The position numbers were made by a program, and so were the translations under genes. From Paenarthrobacter nitroguajacolicus JCM 14115 (GTDB lineage: Bacteria; Actinomycetota; Actinomycetes; Actinomycetales; Micrococcaceae): a stretch of 16,614 nucleotides of DNA. Below, piece by piece: positions 1 through 7,729 of the stretch (position 1 is its first letter; the number at the start of each line of letters is the position of its first letter). The notes below the pieces were generated by a model. It did not search any database. It saw only the letters and a program-made list of their open reading frames with translations, and was not told where the DNA came from. The DNA lies in contig BBFS01000107.1 of NCBI GenBank assembly GCA_001313365.1, positions 1 to 16,614 of the forward strand, read 5' to 3'.

Positions 1-157
1 CCCCGAGCCGACCCAAGCCGTAGGCGACATTTGCGGGAGAACCGCCAGGGTAGCTGATGCTTCCTTCCCGGGTGTTCACAATGTCCACCAAGGCTTCGCC
101 AATGACGAGAACGTCCAGTGGGTTTTGGACGGAGCCGCCCGGGTAGGTGTTGTGCAT
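1..157 (-). CDS. PfkB-family fructokinase, N-terminal part (runs off window)
   Basis: Reading the minus strand from the ATG at 157 gives 52 codons without a stop, up to the window edge. Residues about 19-26 read VLVIGEAL, followed by VDIV and then the PGGSPANVAYGLGRLG block. In the ribokinase/PfkB sugar kinase family this is the N-terminal strand plus the GG-x-x-x-N substrate-binding motif. Such enzymes phosphorylate a free sugar with ATP in the cytoplasm. Fructose is the likely substrate because the gene follows an FrcBCA-like transporter and the locus carries a fructanase; this is inference. The gene lies 120 bp after the ATPase stop, on the same strand, with a strong hairpin between. No clear Shine-Dalgarno precedes the ATG, only a purine-rich stretch. 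The C-terminal catalytic GAGD motif lies outside the window. No frame break is seen in this short piece. Confidence 0.85.
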   Translation of the reverse strand, partial: MHNTYPGGSVQNPLDVLVIGEALVDIVNTREGSISYPGGSPANVAYGLGRLG

Positions 158-203
158 TTCGGTTCTTTCGCTCGGATCATTGGTGGGACGGCGGAGGTAT
201 GGA

Positions 204-239
204 TCCGTCCGCGGACCTGTTTGCAGGTCCGCGGACGGA
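204..239 (-). terminator. Perfect 16-bp hairpin between frcA-like gene and fructokinase
   Basis: Arms 204-219 (TCCGTCCGCGGACCTG) and 224-239 are exact reverse complements around the loop TTTG. The stem is very stable, but no run of U follows it in the minus-strand transcript. It sits inside the presumed operon, 38 bp after the ATPase stop and 47 bp before the kinase start. It could be a partial terminator, a 3'-end protector, or a processing site that sets kinase expression apart from transporter expression. The structure is seen; the role is inferred. Confidence 0.75.
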
Positions 240-277
240 GACATGGGTTCCGATTGGATGGAACGTGCGGCGTGCCG

Positions 278-1073
278 TTAGGCCTTGGCCGCACCTGTCA
301 TGATGGCGACTGCGTCAGTCATAGAATGGGATTGCGGGGTGATGGTCGCCGCGCATTTGCCCAGGCGCTGAATGTGGATGCGGTCTGCAACGTCGAACAC
401 GTGAGGCATGTTGTGACTGATCAGGATCACCGGCAGGCCTCGGTCGCGGAGGTCACGGACAAGCTGGAGCACCTGGTTGGATTCACGTACGCCCAAAGCG
501 GCTGTCGGTTCGTCGAGAACCACCACCTTGGATCCGAAGGCCGCTGCGCGGGCCACGGCTACGGCCTGACGCTGGCCACCGGAAAGGTTCTCCACCGGTA
601 CGGTCACATCCTGCAGGGTGGAGATTCCCAATCGGGTCAGTTCTTCCTTGGCTTTCCTGCGCATGCCCTTGGTGTCGAGCATCCGGAACAGGCTTCCCAA
701 GGGGCCGGGGAGGCGCTCTTCCCGGCCGAGGAACAGGTTCGAGGCAACATCCAAGGCCGGGGGAAACAGCCAGGTTCTGGTAGACGGTTTCGATGCCGTG
801 GACGCGGGCGTCCTGCGGCCGTTTGAAGTGCACTTGCTGTCCGGAGACGAAGAGTTCGCCGGTATCGGGAATTTCGGCGCCGGTGAGGCATTTGATGAGG
901 GTGGACTTACCGGCACCGTTGTCGCCGATGACGGCCAGTACTTCGCCGGGGTAGAGGTCCAGGCTGACGCCGTCCAGACCGACCACGCGGCCGAACGTCT
1001 TGACGAGGTTCCTGGCCTTGAGGATGGGCTCGCGGGTTTCGGCGCGGGAAGCTTCAAATTCTGTGGTGGTCAT
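278..1073 (-). CDS. frcA: FrcA-like sugar ABC transporter ATPase (one apparent frameshift)
   Basis: This is a cytoplasmic nucleotide-binding subunit of a CUT2-type sugar importer. Reading from ATG at 1073 there is Walker A GDNGAGKST (about residues 50-58), then the Q-loop in ETVYQNLAVSP. After a frame change come the signature LSGGQRQ, Walker B VVVLDEPTAALG and the H-loop LISHNM. It has one ATPase domain of about 265 residues, as in Sinorhizobium FrcA and unlike the tandem RbsA type. The C-terminus (MPHVFDVADRIHIQRLGK, then AVAIMTGA) is also FrcA-like. The start overlaps the permease stop by 4 bp (ATGA, 1070-1073), so the two are translationally coupled. The frame break is in the G run at 759-763: family sequence (SP-ALDVASNLFLGRE) needs four bases, five are present. 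I consider it a sequence error. Substrate fructose is inferred from family resemblance and context. Confidence 0.85.
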
Positions 1074-2120
1074 GACTTGACCTTTCGGATCCACTGATCG
1101 ACGGATACGGCAATGATGATCAGGATGCCTACAGCGAGGGTCTGATAGAGGACGTCCAAGCCGGCGAGGGATAGGCCGTTGCGGAAGACACCAACGATCA
1201 GCGCTCCGAGCAGCGAACCCCAGATCGAGCCGCGGCCGCCGAAGAGGCTGGTGCCGCCAATCACGACGGCGGTGATGGAGTCCAGGTTCAGATCGACGCC
1301 AGCGTTCGGGCTGGCGGCATTGGTACGGCCGATCTGGATCCATGCGCCGACGGCCAGGACTGCGCCGGCGGCAAGGTAGACGCTCATCAGGACGCGGTTG
1401 ACGGGAATACCGGCCAGTCGGGCGGCTTCCTTGTCATCGCCCACAGCGTAGACGTGCCGTCCCCCCCAGGCGGTCTTGCCCAGGATGAATGCCATGGCCA
1501 CGTAGAGGAGAAGCATCATGACCACGCCAGTGGAGATCCGGACGGGCCCAATCGGGAAGGTGCTGCCGAGCCAGGTGAGCATGTCCGGCATGGCCGAGCC
1601 ACGCACGGTGCTTCCACCGGAGTAGAGCAGCGTCAAAGCGATGAAGATGTTCAAAGTACCCAGCGTGACGATGAACGGTGGGAGGCGGAACCTTGTCACA
1701 AGGAAGCCGTTCAGAGCACCGGATCCCAGTCCGACCGCGAGACCGGCCAGCAGCGCAATGGCCCTGGAATGCCGTTGCTGACTGCGAGCTGGGCGATCAC
1801 CATTGAGGACAGGATCATGACCGCGCCTACCGAGAGGTCAATTCCGGCGGTCAGGATGATCAGCGTCTGGGCGATCGCCAGGGTACCCACCACGGCAACC
1901 TGCTGAGTAATCAAGGACAGGTTCTCAACGCGCAGGAAACGGTCGTTGAGGAGCCCAAAGACCACCACGGCGATCAGCAGAACAATGGCCGGGCTGAGGG
2001 CTGGGTATCGATGAAGGATGTTGCGGATTCTGCTGAGGGGGGGGTCTGGCGGTCGAGGAATTCCTCGGCCAAATCAGCATGCCCGGCGCTCGGAGGGCCG
2101 GCGGTCTGTTGCTGGGTCAC
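1070..2120 (-). CDS. frcC: FrcC-like sugar ABC transporter permease (broken by indels)
   Basis: This is the membrane subunit of the CUT2 importer. Three pieces join into one permease of about 350 residues. The N-terminus is cytoplasmic (VTQQQTAGPPS...). A middle piece reads VVFGLLNDRFLRVENLSLI, then TLAIAQTLIILTAGIDLSVGA, the conserved GIDLSVG motif of RbsC/FrcC. The C-terminal piece has RFRLPPFIVTLGT, then EEARLAG-like KEAARLAGI, and GGTSLFGGRGSIWGSLLGALI. Breaks lie in the run of eight at 2037-2044 (six expected) and at 1762-1764 (three bases, four expected before AIALLAGLAVGLGSGALNG). The run 1462-1468 adds one glycine inside WGRHVYAVG. I chose GTG at 2120 because AGGAG lies 9 bp upstream; an in-frame ATG at 2144 is the alternative and has no clear Shine-Dalgarno. 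The gene follows frcB after a hairpin and overlaps frcA. Confidence 0.85.
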
Positions 2121-2162
2121 TTTAGGTTGCTCCTGAACTTCCATGTTCTGTATCTGCTGGTA

Positions 2163-2200
2163 CGCGGGGGGGAGACGCTACTTGGATCGTCTCCCCCGCG
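2163..2200 (-). terminator. GC-rich hairpin between frcB-like and frcC-like genes
   Basis: Arms 2163-2177 and 2188-2200 (CGTCTCCCCCGCG) pair around a 10-base loop. The stem is perfect over 13 bp if the G run at 2166-2172 is five long rather than seven, because the opposite arm has five C. Hairpins at this place are common in binding-protein operons, where they stabilise the upstream message or terminate part of transcription so the binding protein exceeds the membrane subunits. There is no U run after it. Confidence 0.7.
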
Positions 2201-2212
2201 TTCTGTGAGGTT

Positions 2213-3331
2213 CTACTTGCCCCCAGCAGACCTGGGATGCCTCAGTAGTGGTGATGCTCTTCACGCCGTCGACGGGTTTGTCAGTGACGAGTTCCACGCC
2301 GGTGTTGAAGAAGTCCAGGCCCTCAGAGTTGGCAGGCTTTTTGCCGGTCTTTGCCAAGTCAACAATGGCTTTTACGCCCATCTCGGCCATTTTGACCGGG
2401 TACTGCTGTGCTGTCGCGCCGATTACACCGGACTTGACGTTGTTGACACCTGTGCAGCCGCCGTCAACGGAGACGATCAGAACGTCTTTTTCCTTGCCCG
2501 CGGACTTCAAAGCCTCGAAAGCACCTGCGGCAGCGGGCTCATTGATCGTGTAGACAACGTTGACATTGGGGTTCTTGGCCAGCAAGGTCTCCATTGCGGT
2601 ACGTCCACCGTCTTCGGCGCCTGAGAAGCCTGGCTGCCGACGATTTCGTAGTCGCCGCCCTTGCCGCCGGTGTACGTTCCGGTCTTGGCTTCGTCGCCGT
2701 TCTTCTTCTTATCCGCGGTGTCGATGCCCAGGCCGGTCAGGAAGCCTTGGTCGCGGTTGTAGTCAACCGAGACAACCTTGTCGTCAAAGAGGTCAATGAG
2801 GGCGATGACGGCCTTCTTGCCTGCCAGTTGCTGAGCGGTCCACTTGCCGATGAGCTCTCCGGCATTGAAGTTGTCCGTGGCGAACGTGATGTCAGCGGCG
2901 TCGGCCGGGTCTGGCGGCGTGTCCAGTGCAATGACGAACAGCCCCGCATCCTTGGCCTTCTTCAGGGCGTCCACCACTGAGGGGGGGCCGTTGGGAGTGA
3001 TCAGAATGCCCTTGTCGCCCTTGGAGATTGCGTTCTCAATGGCCTGGATCTGGGTGTCCTCGTCGCCGTCGGCCTTTCCGGCCGCTAGCTTAAGGTCGAC
3101 GCCGTCCGTCTCGGCGGCCTTCTTGGCGCCGTCCTGCATGGCCACGAAGAATGGGTTGGATGTGGTCTTTACGATCAGCGAAACACCGATCTTCTCATCT
3201 GCGCCGCCGCTGGATGAAGGGGGGGTGGAGCTGCCTCCGCAGGCTGTCAGGCTAAGTGCGCCGAGGGTCAGGACTGCACCGGCGGCGAGAAGGCGGGACC
3301 GGGCGGACCGCGTAACTTTGGAACTCAACAT
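2213..3331 (-). CDS. frcB: FrcB-like sugar-binding lipoprotein of ABC importer (frameshifted)
   Basis: This is the extracellular, lipid-anchored periplasmic-binding-protein type 1 receptor that captures sugar for the permease. The start ATG at 3331 has AGGAG 5 bp upstream. The signal peptide runs [18 protein letters not shown], then the lipobox LTAC and a Gly/Ser linker. The mature part has [18 protein letters not shown], then [17 protein letters not shown] and ITPNGP, characteristic of the Peripla_BP_4 sugar-binding domain; a later piece has [14 protein letters not shown] and [13 protein letters not shown]. The frame breaks near 2620 (one base missing before [21 protein letters not shown]). 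It breaks again at 2219-2223, where four bases instead of five give the short end QVCWGK and the stop at 2213. Runs at 2981 and 3219 each add an extra proline. The gene is first in the frc operon and is preceded by a promoter with a LacI-type operator. Confidence 0.88.
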
Positions 3332-3375
3332 TGAAACTCCTGTTTTTGTGGCTGTTGGCGGCGCATTTTCTGCGA

Positions 3376-3391
3376 CTGACAACGTTGTCAG
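3376..3391. promoter_or_regulatory. LacI-family operator at the frcB promoter
   Basis: CTGACAACGTTGTCAG is a perfect 16-bp palindrome with the central CG step typical of LacI/GalR-family sites. It lies 5 bp downstream of the predicted frcB -10 box, so a bound repressor would cover the transcription start. The same core (GACAACGTTGTC) occurs upstream of the GH32 gene at 7616-7627. The adjacent divergent gene encodes a LacI-family protein, the obvious ligand. The palindrome is seen directly; binding is inferred. Confidence 0.85.
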
Positions 3392-3396
3392 GTAAC

Positions 3397-3425
3397 ATGT
3401 AAGCAAGCTCACACGATAGAGTCAA
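3397..3425 (-). promoter_or_regulatory. Predicted frcB promoter
   Basis: On the minus strand TTGACT (3425-3420) is followed after 17 bp by TTACAT (3402-3397). The -35 is close to consensus and the -10 is weak. The operator follows at once, the same order as at the GH32 gene. Confidence 0.5.
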
Positions 3426-3453
3426 GTATTAAATCGAGTTGAGGAGCAGCAAG

Positions 3454-3470
3454 TTGACAACGATGTCTAA
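3454..3470. promoter_or_regulatory. Degenerate operator overlapping the lacI start
   Basis: TTGACAACGATGTCTAA carries one perfect half-site (TGACAACG) and one half-site with two changes. Its centre is 78 bp from the centre of the frcB operator. It covers the TTG start proposed for the regulator, so bound protein would block early elongation or translation initiation of its own gene. Autoregulation is inferred from position and similarity. Confidence 0.55.
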
Positions 3471-4495
3471 TCGTTACCAGTCCGACTCCGGACGCAAGCG
3501 CCCGACGATGAAGAACGTGGCCGATCTCGCGGGCGTGGGATCAAAACAGTTTCTCGGGTAGTCAATGACGAGCCGGGGGGGTCTCCGAGGCGACCCGCCA
3601 GCGGGTTGTGCGGGCGACGGAACAGCTGCAGTACCAACTGGACATCACAGCGGGCAGCCTGAAGCGCTCCGGACGCAAGACCCAGTCCATCGGCCTGCTG
3701 CTCCCGAGCGTGTCCAACCCGTTCAGTGGCGAGATCCACAGGGCCATGGAAGACGCCTTGGCTGTGCGCGGAATTGCCGTCTTCGCTGCCAGCCTGGATG
3801 ACGATCCTGACCGGGAGAAGAAGCTTATTTCAGCCTTCCTGGGACGCCGGGTCGACGGGCTTGTGCTGACTACCATCGCCAAGAGCCAGGCGTACATGAT
3901 CCCGGAGCACTCCCGCGATCTGCCGCTGGTGTTCATTGACCGTGAGCCCGCGGGCATTGAGGCTGACGCGGTAGTCACTGACAATGAACTTGGCGCGGCA
4001 AAGGCGGCGGCCCATCTCATCCAGCATGGACATACCCGGCTGGCTTACCTTGGCGACCGAACGGATATTCAGACCGCGGGGGGGAGGCGTCGGACAGGAT
4101 TCCTGGACGCCGTGGGACGAGCGGGCATTTCCACCTCCGGCGTCGCCGTTCGGGAGAATCTGCATGATGAAGAAACCGCATTTCGGGCGGCTCACGAACT
4201 GCTCACCTCAGAGAACCCGCCGACGGCGATTTTCTCCAGTCAAAACTTGGTGACGTTTGGCGCCATGCGGGCGCTGAAAGCCCTTGGGCTGCACCACGAG
4301 GTTGCTCTCATCGGATTTGATGATTTCACCCTGGCCGACATGATGGACCCCGGGATCACTGTGATCGCCCAGCATCCTGAACGCATCGGCAAGCTTGCGG
4401 CTGAACGGATCCTCGCGAGGATCGACGGCGACGAGAGCCCCCCCGCCCGAACATATGTCATCCCAACGGAACTGATACAGCGGGGGTTCCGGTGA
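3454..4495 (+). CDS. LacI-family repressor of the fructan locus (N-terminal frameshifts)
   Basis: This is a sugar-responsive DNA-binding repressor. The helix-turn-helix reads PTMKNVADLAGVG, then IKTVSRVVNDEPG and VSEATRQRV, followed by the periplasmic-binding-like sensor domain. Sensor blocks are SIGLLLPSVSNPFSGEI, DGLVLTT, LPLVFIDREP, AVVTDNELGA and VALIGFDDF, ending PTELIQRGFR. I chose TTG at 3454 because GAGGAG (3441-3446) lies 7 bp upstream; the in-frame ATG at 3463 is 16 bp from that site. The frame is broken at about 3539 (GTGGG-ATC lacks one base) and in the G run 3575-3581 (five expected in EPGVSE). Runs at 4078 and 4438 add one codon each. It is divergent from frcB and very likely represses frcB, the GH32 gene and itself through the TGACAACG half-sites. 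The effector (fructose or a short fructan) is inferred. Confidence 0.88.
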
Positions 4496-4566
4496 AATCC
4501 GACCCCCCCAAGCTGACTCGGGCAAATAGCAGAACAATCCGAATTCAACCGAGCAAAGGACAGTCC

Positions 4567-4862
4567 ATGACCAAAACACTGTATGCAGAGTTCACCGTTA
4601 AGGAAGGCAGTGAAGCCCGCGTTGCGGAAATGATGGCAACCCTTGCGGGACACGTCCGTAACGAATCGGGGGGGAACGTGATGTTCTTGCCCTACACGCG
4701 TGAAACCAACCCGCGGGAGTACTTCGTCTTCGAGGTGTACCGGGACGAGCAAGCCTTCCAGGAGCACATCGGCGCGACTACGGTCGGGAGTTCAACGCGG
4801 AACTTACCGAACACATCGAAGGTGAAGGATCAGTCCTGACCTGGCTGCAACCACTGATGTAG
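4567..4862 (+). CDS. Small ABM-domain (antibiotic biosynthesis monooxygenase fold) protein
   Basis: The reconstructed protein has about 98 residues and one dimeric alpha-beta barrel domain of the ABM family. It starts MTKTLYAEFTVKEGSEARV, continues MFLPYTRETNPREYFVFEVY, then DEQAFQEHIGA, and ends LTEHIEGEGSVLTWLQPLM. Pattern and length fit the family, which includes quinol monooxygenases and many proteins of unknown role. The ATG at 4567 has AAAGGA 6 bp upstream. One base is missing near 4772 (before DYGREFNAE), which restores the stop at 4860-4862. The run at 4668-4674 adds one glycine where the family has NESGNV. It starts 71 bp after lacI on the same strand, so it may be cotranscribed. No catalytic role can be deduced. 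The related fold of rhamnose mutarotase makes a sugar-handling role conceivable, but that is speculation. Confidence 0.75.
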
Positions 4863-4876
4863 CTGTAAAGGCAAAG

Positions 4877-4907
4877 GAACGGCGGCCGGCGAAAGCGGCC
4901 GCCGTTC
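4877..4907. terminator. Bidirectional terminator between ABM gene and GH32 gene
   Basis: Arms GAACGGCGGCCG (4877-4888) and 4896-4907 are exact reverse complements around a 7-base loop containing GAAA. The hairpin lies between two convergent genes: 14 bp after the ABM stop and 17 bp after the GH32 stop. Short T-rich (TTCTTG) and A-containing (GCAAAG) flanks could serve each direction. Confidence 0.75.
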
Positions 4908-4924
4908 TTGCTACGGGCGGTGTG

Positions 4925-7570
4925 TTACTTCTTTCCGGGAAGGAACATTGATCCTTCCATGGGGGGGTCACAGTGAGGGACTTCAGCTGCGCTGTCCCAC
5001 CTTCCGCGAAGAGCGCCATCTTGTCCGCTCCTGCGTTGGGAAATACTTGATCTGTAATGGTCCGGAGACCGTCGCCGGAGAATACTTCCACCGAAGAGCG
5101 GTCTACATAAACCCGCAGGGTGACATTGCCCTTTTTGTCCAGGGTGACAGGGGCGTCCTCAATGGAGGCGAAGGTCGGGTGGAAAGTGGTGTTTCCCGAG
5201 TTTGTGCGATCAACGAACACCTTCCCGGTGGTGGAGTCGTAGCCGATCACGGTGGAGGAGGCTCCGTCACCCAGTACGGTGATTCCTGACTTTTTCGCCG
5301 TGCCTGGTGCGAAGGTGATGTCCACGCGCTGGACCTGGCCTGAAGCAGCCGCGGGCAGCGGGGTTGTTCCGGCCATGATGCGCCGCCCTTCTTATCCGTG
5401 TAACTGGGCTTTGTCGCAAGCTTGTCCACCTGCTTGACCACATCTTGGGCAAGCCGAGGTCCGTCGGGTGTTTGCGTCAACTGCACCTCTCGGGGCAGTG
5501 ACATGGCGCTGCGCCAAGGGTTGGTGGGGATGTTGTTGGCGTAGTCCCAGTTGTTCATCCAGCCGAGCATGACCCGCTTGTTGTCAGGCATGTTCGAGAA
5601 GGAAACGGCTGCGTAGTAGTCGCGTCCGTAGTCCAGCCAGTCATACGACTCGAGCCGGGACTTCGCAGCGGTGGAGCTGGCTGTGAACTCATCCGCGAGT
5701 ATGTGGCCCCCAGCCGAATCGGTTGTTATCCACAACCTTGATCTGTGCCTGCTGACCAACGAATTCCTTGACATCCCATGAAGCCCAATCCAAGGTTTCA
5801 CTGTCGTTGCCGGTGGCGGTACGGACCACTTGTCCGTTGACGACCAGGTTCACCGTTTCTTCATCGGACCTGGGAACAGCGGCACTGTCAGTGAGCATGA
5901 CGTGGTCAAGGGTTAAGTGACCCCCATCCGCCGGTTGCTTCGTCGAGGATCCGCAGCTGTGCGTTCTGCCCCGCGAACTCCGAAACGTCCCAGCCCTTCC
6001 AGTTCAGCAGCCCCCGCGTTATCGCCTGCCAGGGAGCGGACCACGTTGCCGTTGACGAGTAGCTGGACCGCCAGGGTCTGGCCGGAGTCCGCTGTACGGT
6101 AGCCGCCTCCAACCAGCATGGACATGAAGTCCTTTGTGATGGGGGGGAATTCGGGGGGGAGGTCAGGGTGCTTGGCGGTCATCTCCAGGCACGGCGCCGG
6201 TTTCGAATGTGTTGATTCGCTTAGCGCCAATGTAGTAGTCCCCCGCCACTGGTGGCCGGCTGGAAATTGGGGGTGAGGTCGCCTGTCCCGGTCCAGCCGG
6301 CACTGGCCAGCGTTGTGCCTTCGGGAAGCTCGAAGCCATCAAACTTGAGTTCTCCCGGGGGCGGGGTGTTGTCCAGTTTGTCGGAGACATGGGGGTGCTT
6401 GCCGCCGCCGATCAGGAAGTTCAGGTAGTCGTCGGTCACGGTAAAGGTTGATGACTGCATGGAACCCATCGGCCAGTCGCCGTCGTTGAATGAGTTGATC
6501 AGTCCTGTTCCGCCGAAGCCAGTCACCGGACTCTGGCCGGGGAGGGAACCTGCGGCGGGAGCGTCACCGAAAGGACCGTTCTTCCAGTTGCCTGGTTCGT
6601 TGTTTGTGGTCCACCCGTTGTAGGTTCCGTCGTTGAAGCCTGCCAGAACAGTGCCGGCAGGTGCCTCGGCCACTGGTTCGGTGGTCTCGGAGGTGAAAGT
6701 GGTGCCGTCGAAGTTACCCACGAAGTACTGTCCAGCCGAGCCTCCCGCGACTCCGCCGGGATTGATATTGACCACCATGACCCACTTGATGTTGTTCTTA
6801 TCCCCCATCCACGGCGAGCGGGAACAAATCAGGCATTCCCACTGGCCGCCGGTCGCGTTGGCGGGCCCGAATTCGCTCAGGGCAGTCCAATCCTTGAGAT
6901 TGTCGGACTTGTAGAGGAGAACCTTGTGATCCTGTGATTCGACTGCGGTCATGACCCAGTAGCCACCGCCGGACGGGTTGTCGTACCAGAAAACCTTTGG
7001 GTCCCGGAAATTGGCTGAATTGCGGTTCAGCACAGGATTTCCTGAGTACTTCGTCCAAGTCTGGCCATCATCCAGGCTGTAGGCCAGGGACTGGGCCTGC
7101 AGGCCCCGGTGCGGGGGGGAGGGCTCCTTATAGGCACTGGTATAAATGGCCACCAGCGCGGGGGGGTTTTCCTTCGTCCCGAAACCCGTGGTGTTGTCCT
7201 TATCAACCACGATGCTGCCGGAGAAGACATCTTCCTGCGCGTCGGTGGACAGCGCCAGGGGCTGCTCCTGCCAGTGCACCAAGTCCTTCGACGTCGCGTG
7301 GCCCCAAGACATGTTCCCCCACGTGTTGCCGGAGGGATTGTGTTGATAGAACAGGTGATAGACGCCTTTATGGAAAACCATCCCGTTGGGGGGGTCGTTC
7401 ATCCAGTTTTTCGCTGGCGTGTAGTGGTAAGCAGGACGAAAGTCCTCGCTTCCCACTTCCGGTGCCGCAGACGCTGGTGCCATGCCGGCCATGATGCCCG
7501 AAAGTGTCAGGCCCGCCAGCGTCAACGCAGACGTCGCTGCCCGCATCCTGCTCATAGTGGATTTAGTCAT
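4925..7570 (-). CDS. Secreted GH32 fructanase (levanase/inulinase type), multiply frameshifted
   Basis: This extracellular glycoside hydrolase releases fructose from levan or inulin. The start ATG at 7570 has GAGGAG 4 bp upstream. A signal peptide ends at about residue 35 (MAPASA, then PEV). The five-bladed propeller shows the nucleophile motif WMNDP(P)NG (Asp about 59), FRDPKVFW (about 189) and QWEC with the acid/base Glu near 246. A long insert follows, with GGG motifs (NFLIGGGKHPH, SMLVGGGYRT) and a two-fold repeat, then GWMNNWDYANNIPT. The C-terminal beta-sandwich has DRSSVEVFSGDGLRTITDQV. The stop at 4925 follows MEGSMFLPGKK. About 880 residues fits multidomain levanases. Breaks include runs at 4961, 5706, 5922, 6011 and 6237, one base missing near 5380, and a compensating pair at about 6806 and 6833. 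Runs at 6141, 6153, 7113, 7160 and 7388 each add a codon. Levan versus inulin preference cannot be read from sequence. Confidence 0.9.
5683..6076 (-). repeat. Two-fold internal repeat within the GH32 insert
   Basis: Two consecutive units of about 60 residues (roughly 6076-5890 and 5862-5683) share the pattern LVNGxVVRxxxGxxxxxLxWxxWDVxEFxGQxAQ, then D, GWGH and a terminal D. Unit 1 has LLVNGNVVRSLAGD and GWDVSEFAGQNAQLRILDE; unit 2 has LVVNGQVVRTATGNDSETL and SWDVKEFVGQQAQIKVVD. I know similar repeats from bacterial levanase-type GH32 proteins. They probably form beta-sandwich modules inserted beside the catalytic propeller, possibly for polymer binding. Confidence 0.75.
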
Positions 7571-7613
7571 TGTTCTCCTCGTTCGCCCTTCATCGCGCGT
7601 GCCCAACCCCATC

Positions 7614-7630
7614 TAGACAACGTTGTCAAC
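7614..7630. promoter_or_regulatory. LacI-family operator at the GH32 promoter
   Basis: The core GACAACGTTGTC (7616-7627) is a perfect 12-bp palindrome, identical to the core of the frcB operator. It lies 10 bp downstream of the predicted -10 box of the GH32 gene, so it should block initiation or early elongation. It links the hydrolase to the regulator 3 kb away. Confidence 0.85.
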
Positions 7631-7637
7631 GAGGGAA

Positions 7638-7667
7638 AAGCTACGATAAGTCCAGCGGACAAGTCAA
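7638..7667 (-). promoter_or_regulatory. Predicted GH32 promoter
   Basis: On the minus strand TTGACT (7667-7662) is followed after 18 bp by TAGCTT (7643-7638). The -35 is identical to that of frcB. The transcript would have a leader of about 60 bases holding the operator. Confidence 0.5.
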
Positions 7668-7715
7668 CGGTTTTTCGAGCTTTGCTGCAGGTCGATTCCA
7701 AAGTCCTAACCGATC

Positions 7716-7729
7716 GGACATCGTTGTCA
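7716..7729. promoter_or_regulatory. Distal imperfect operator upstream of the GH32 gene
   Basis: GGACATCGTTGTCA keeps one exact half-site (CGTTGTCA) and one with small changes. Its centre is 101 bp from the centre of the proximal operator. It could support repression by looping, or it could act on the divergent reductase gene at 7832. Binding is inferred. Confidence 0.45.

Noticed and set aside
759..763. Programmed ribosomal frameshifting in the ATPase gene
   Set aside because: There is no slippery heptamer with a downstream stimulatory structure, and similar slips occur in nearly all genes.
125..826. 233-codon plus-strand open frame opposite the ATPase gene
   Set aside because: It lies antisense to clear FrcA motifs and shows no recognisable domain; high-GC DNA commonly gives such antisense frames.
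2981..2987. G-quadruplex element
   Set aside because: Single G runs without three further runs nearby do not form a standard quadruplex, and the run itself is probably miscalled.
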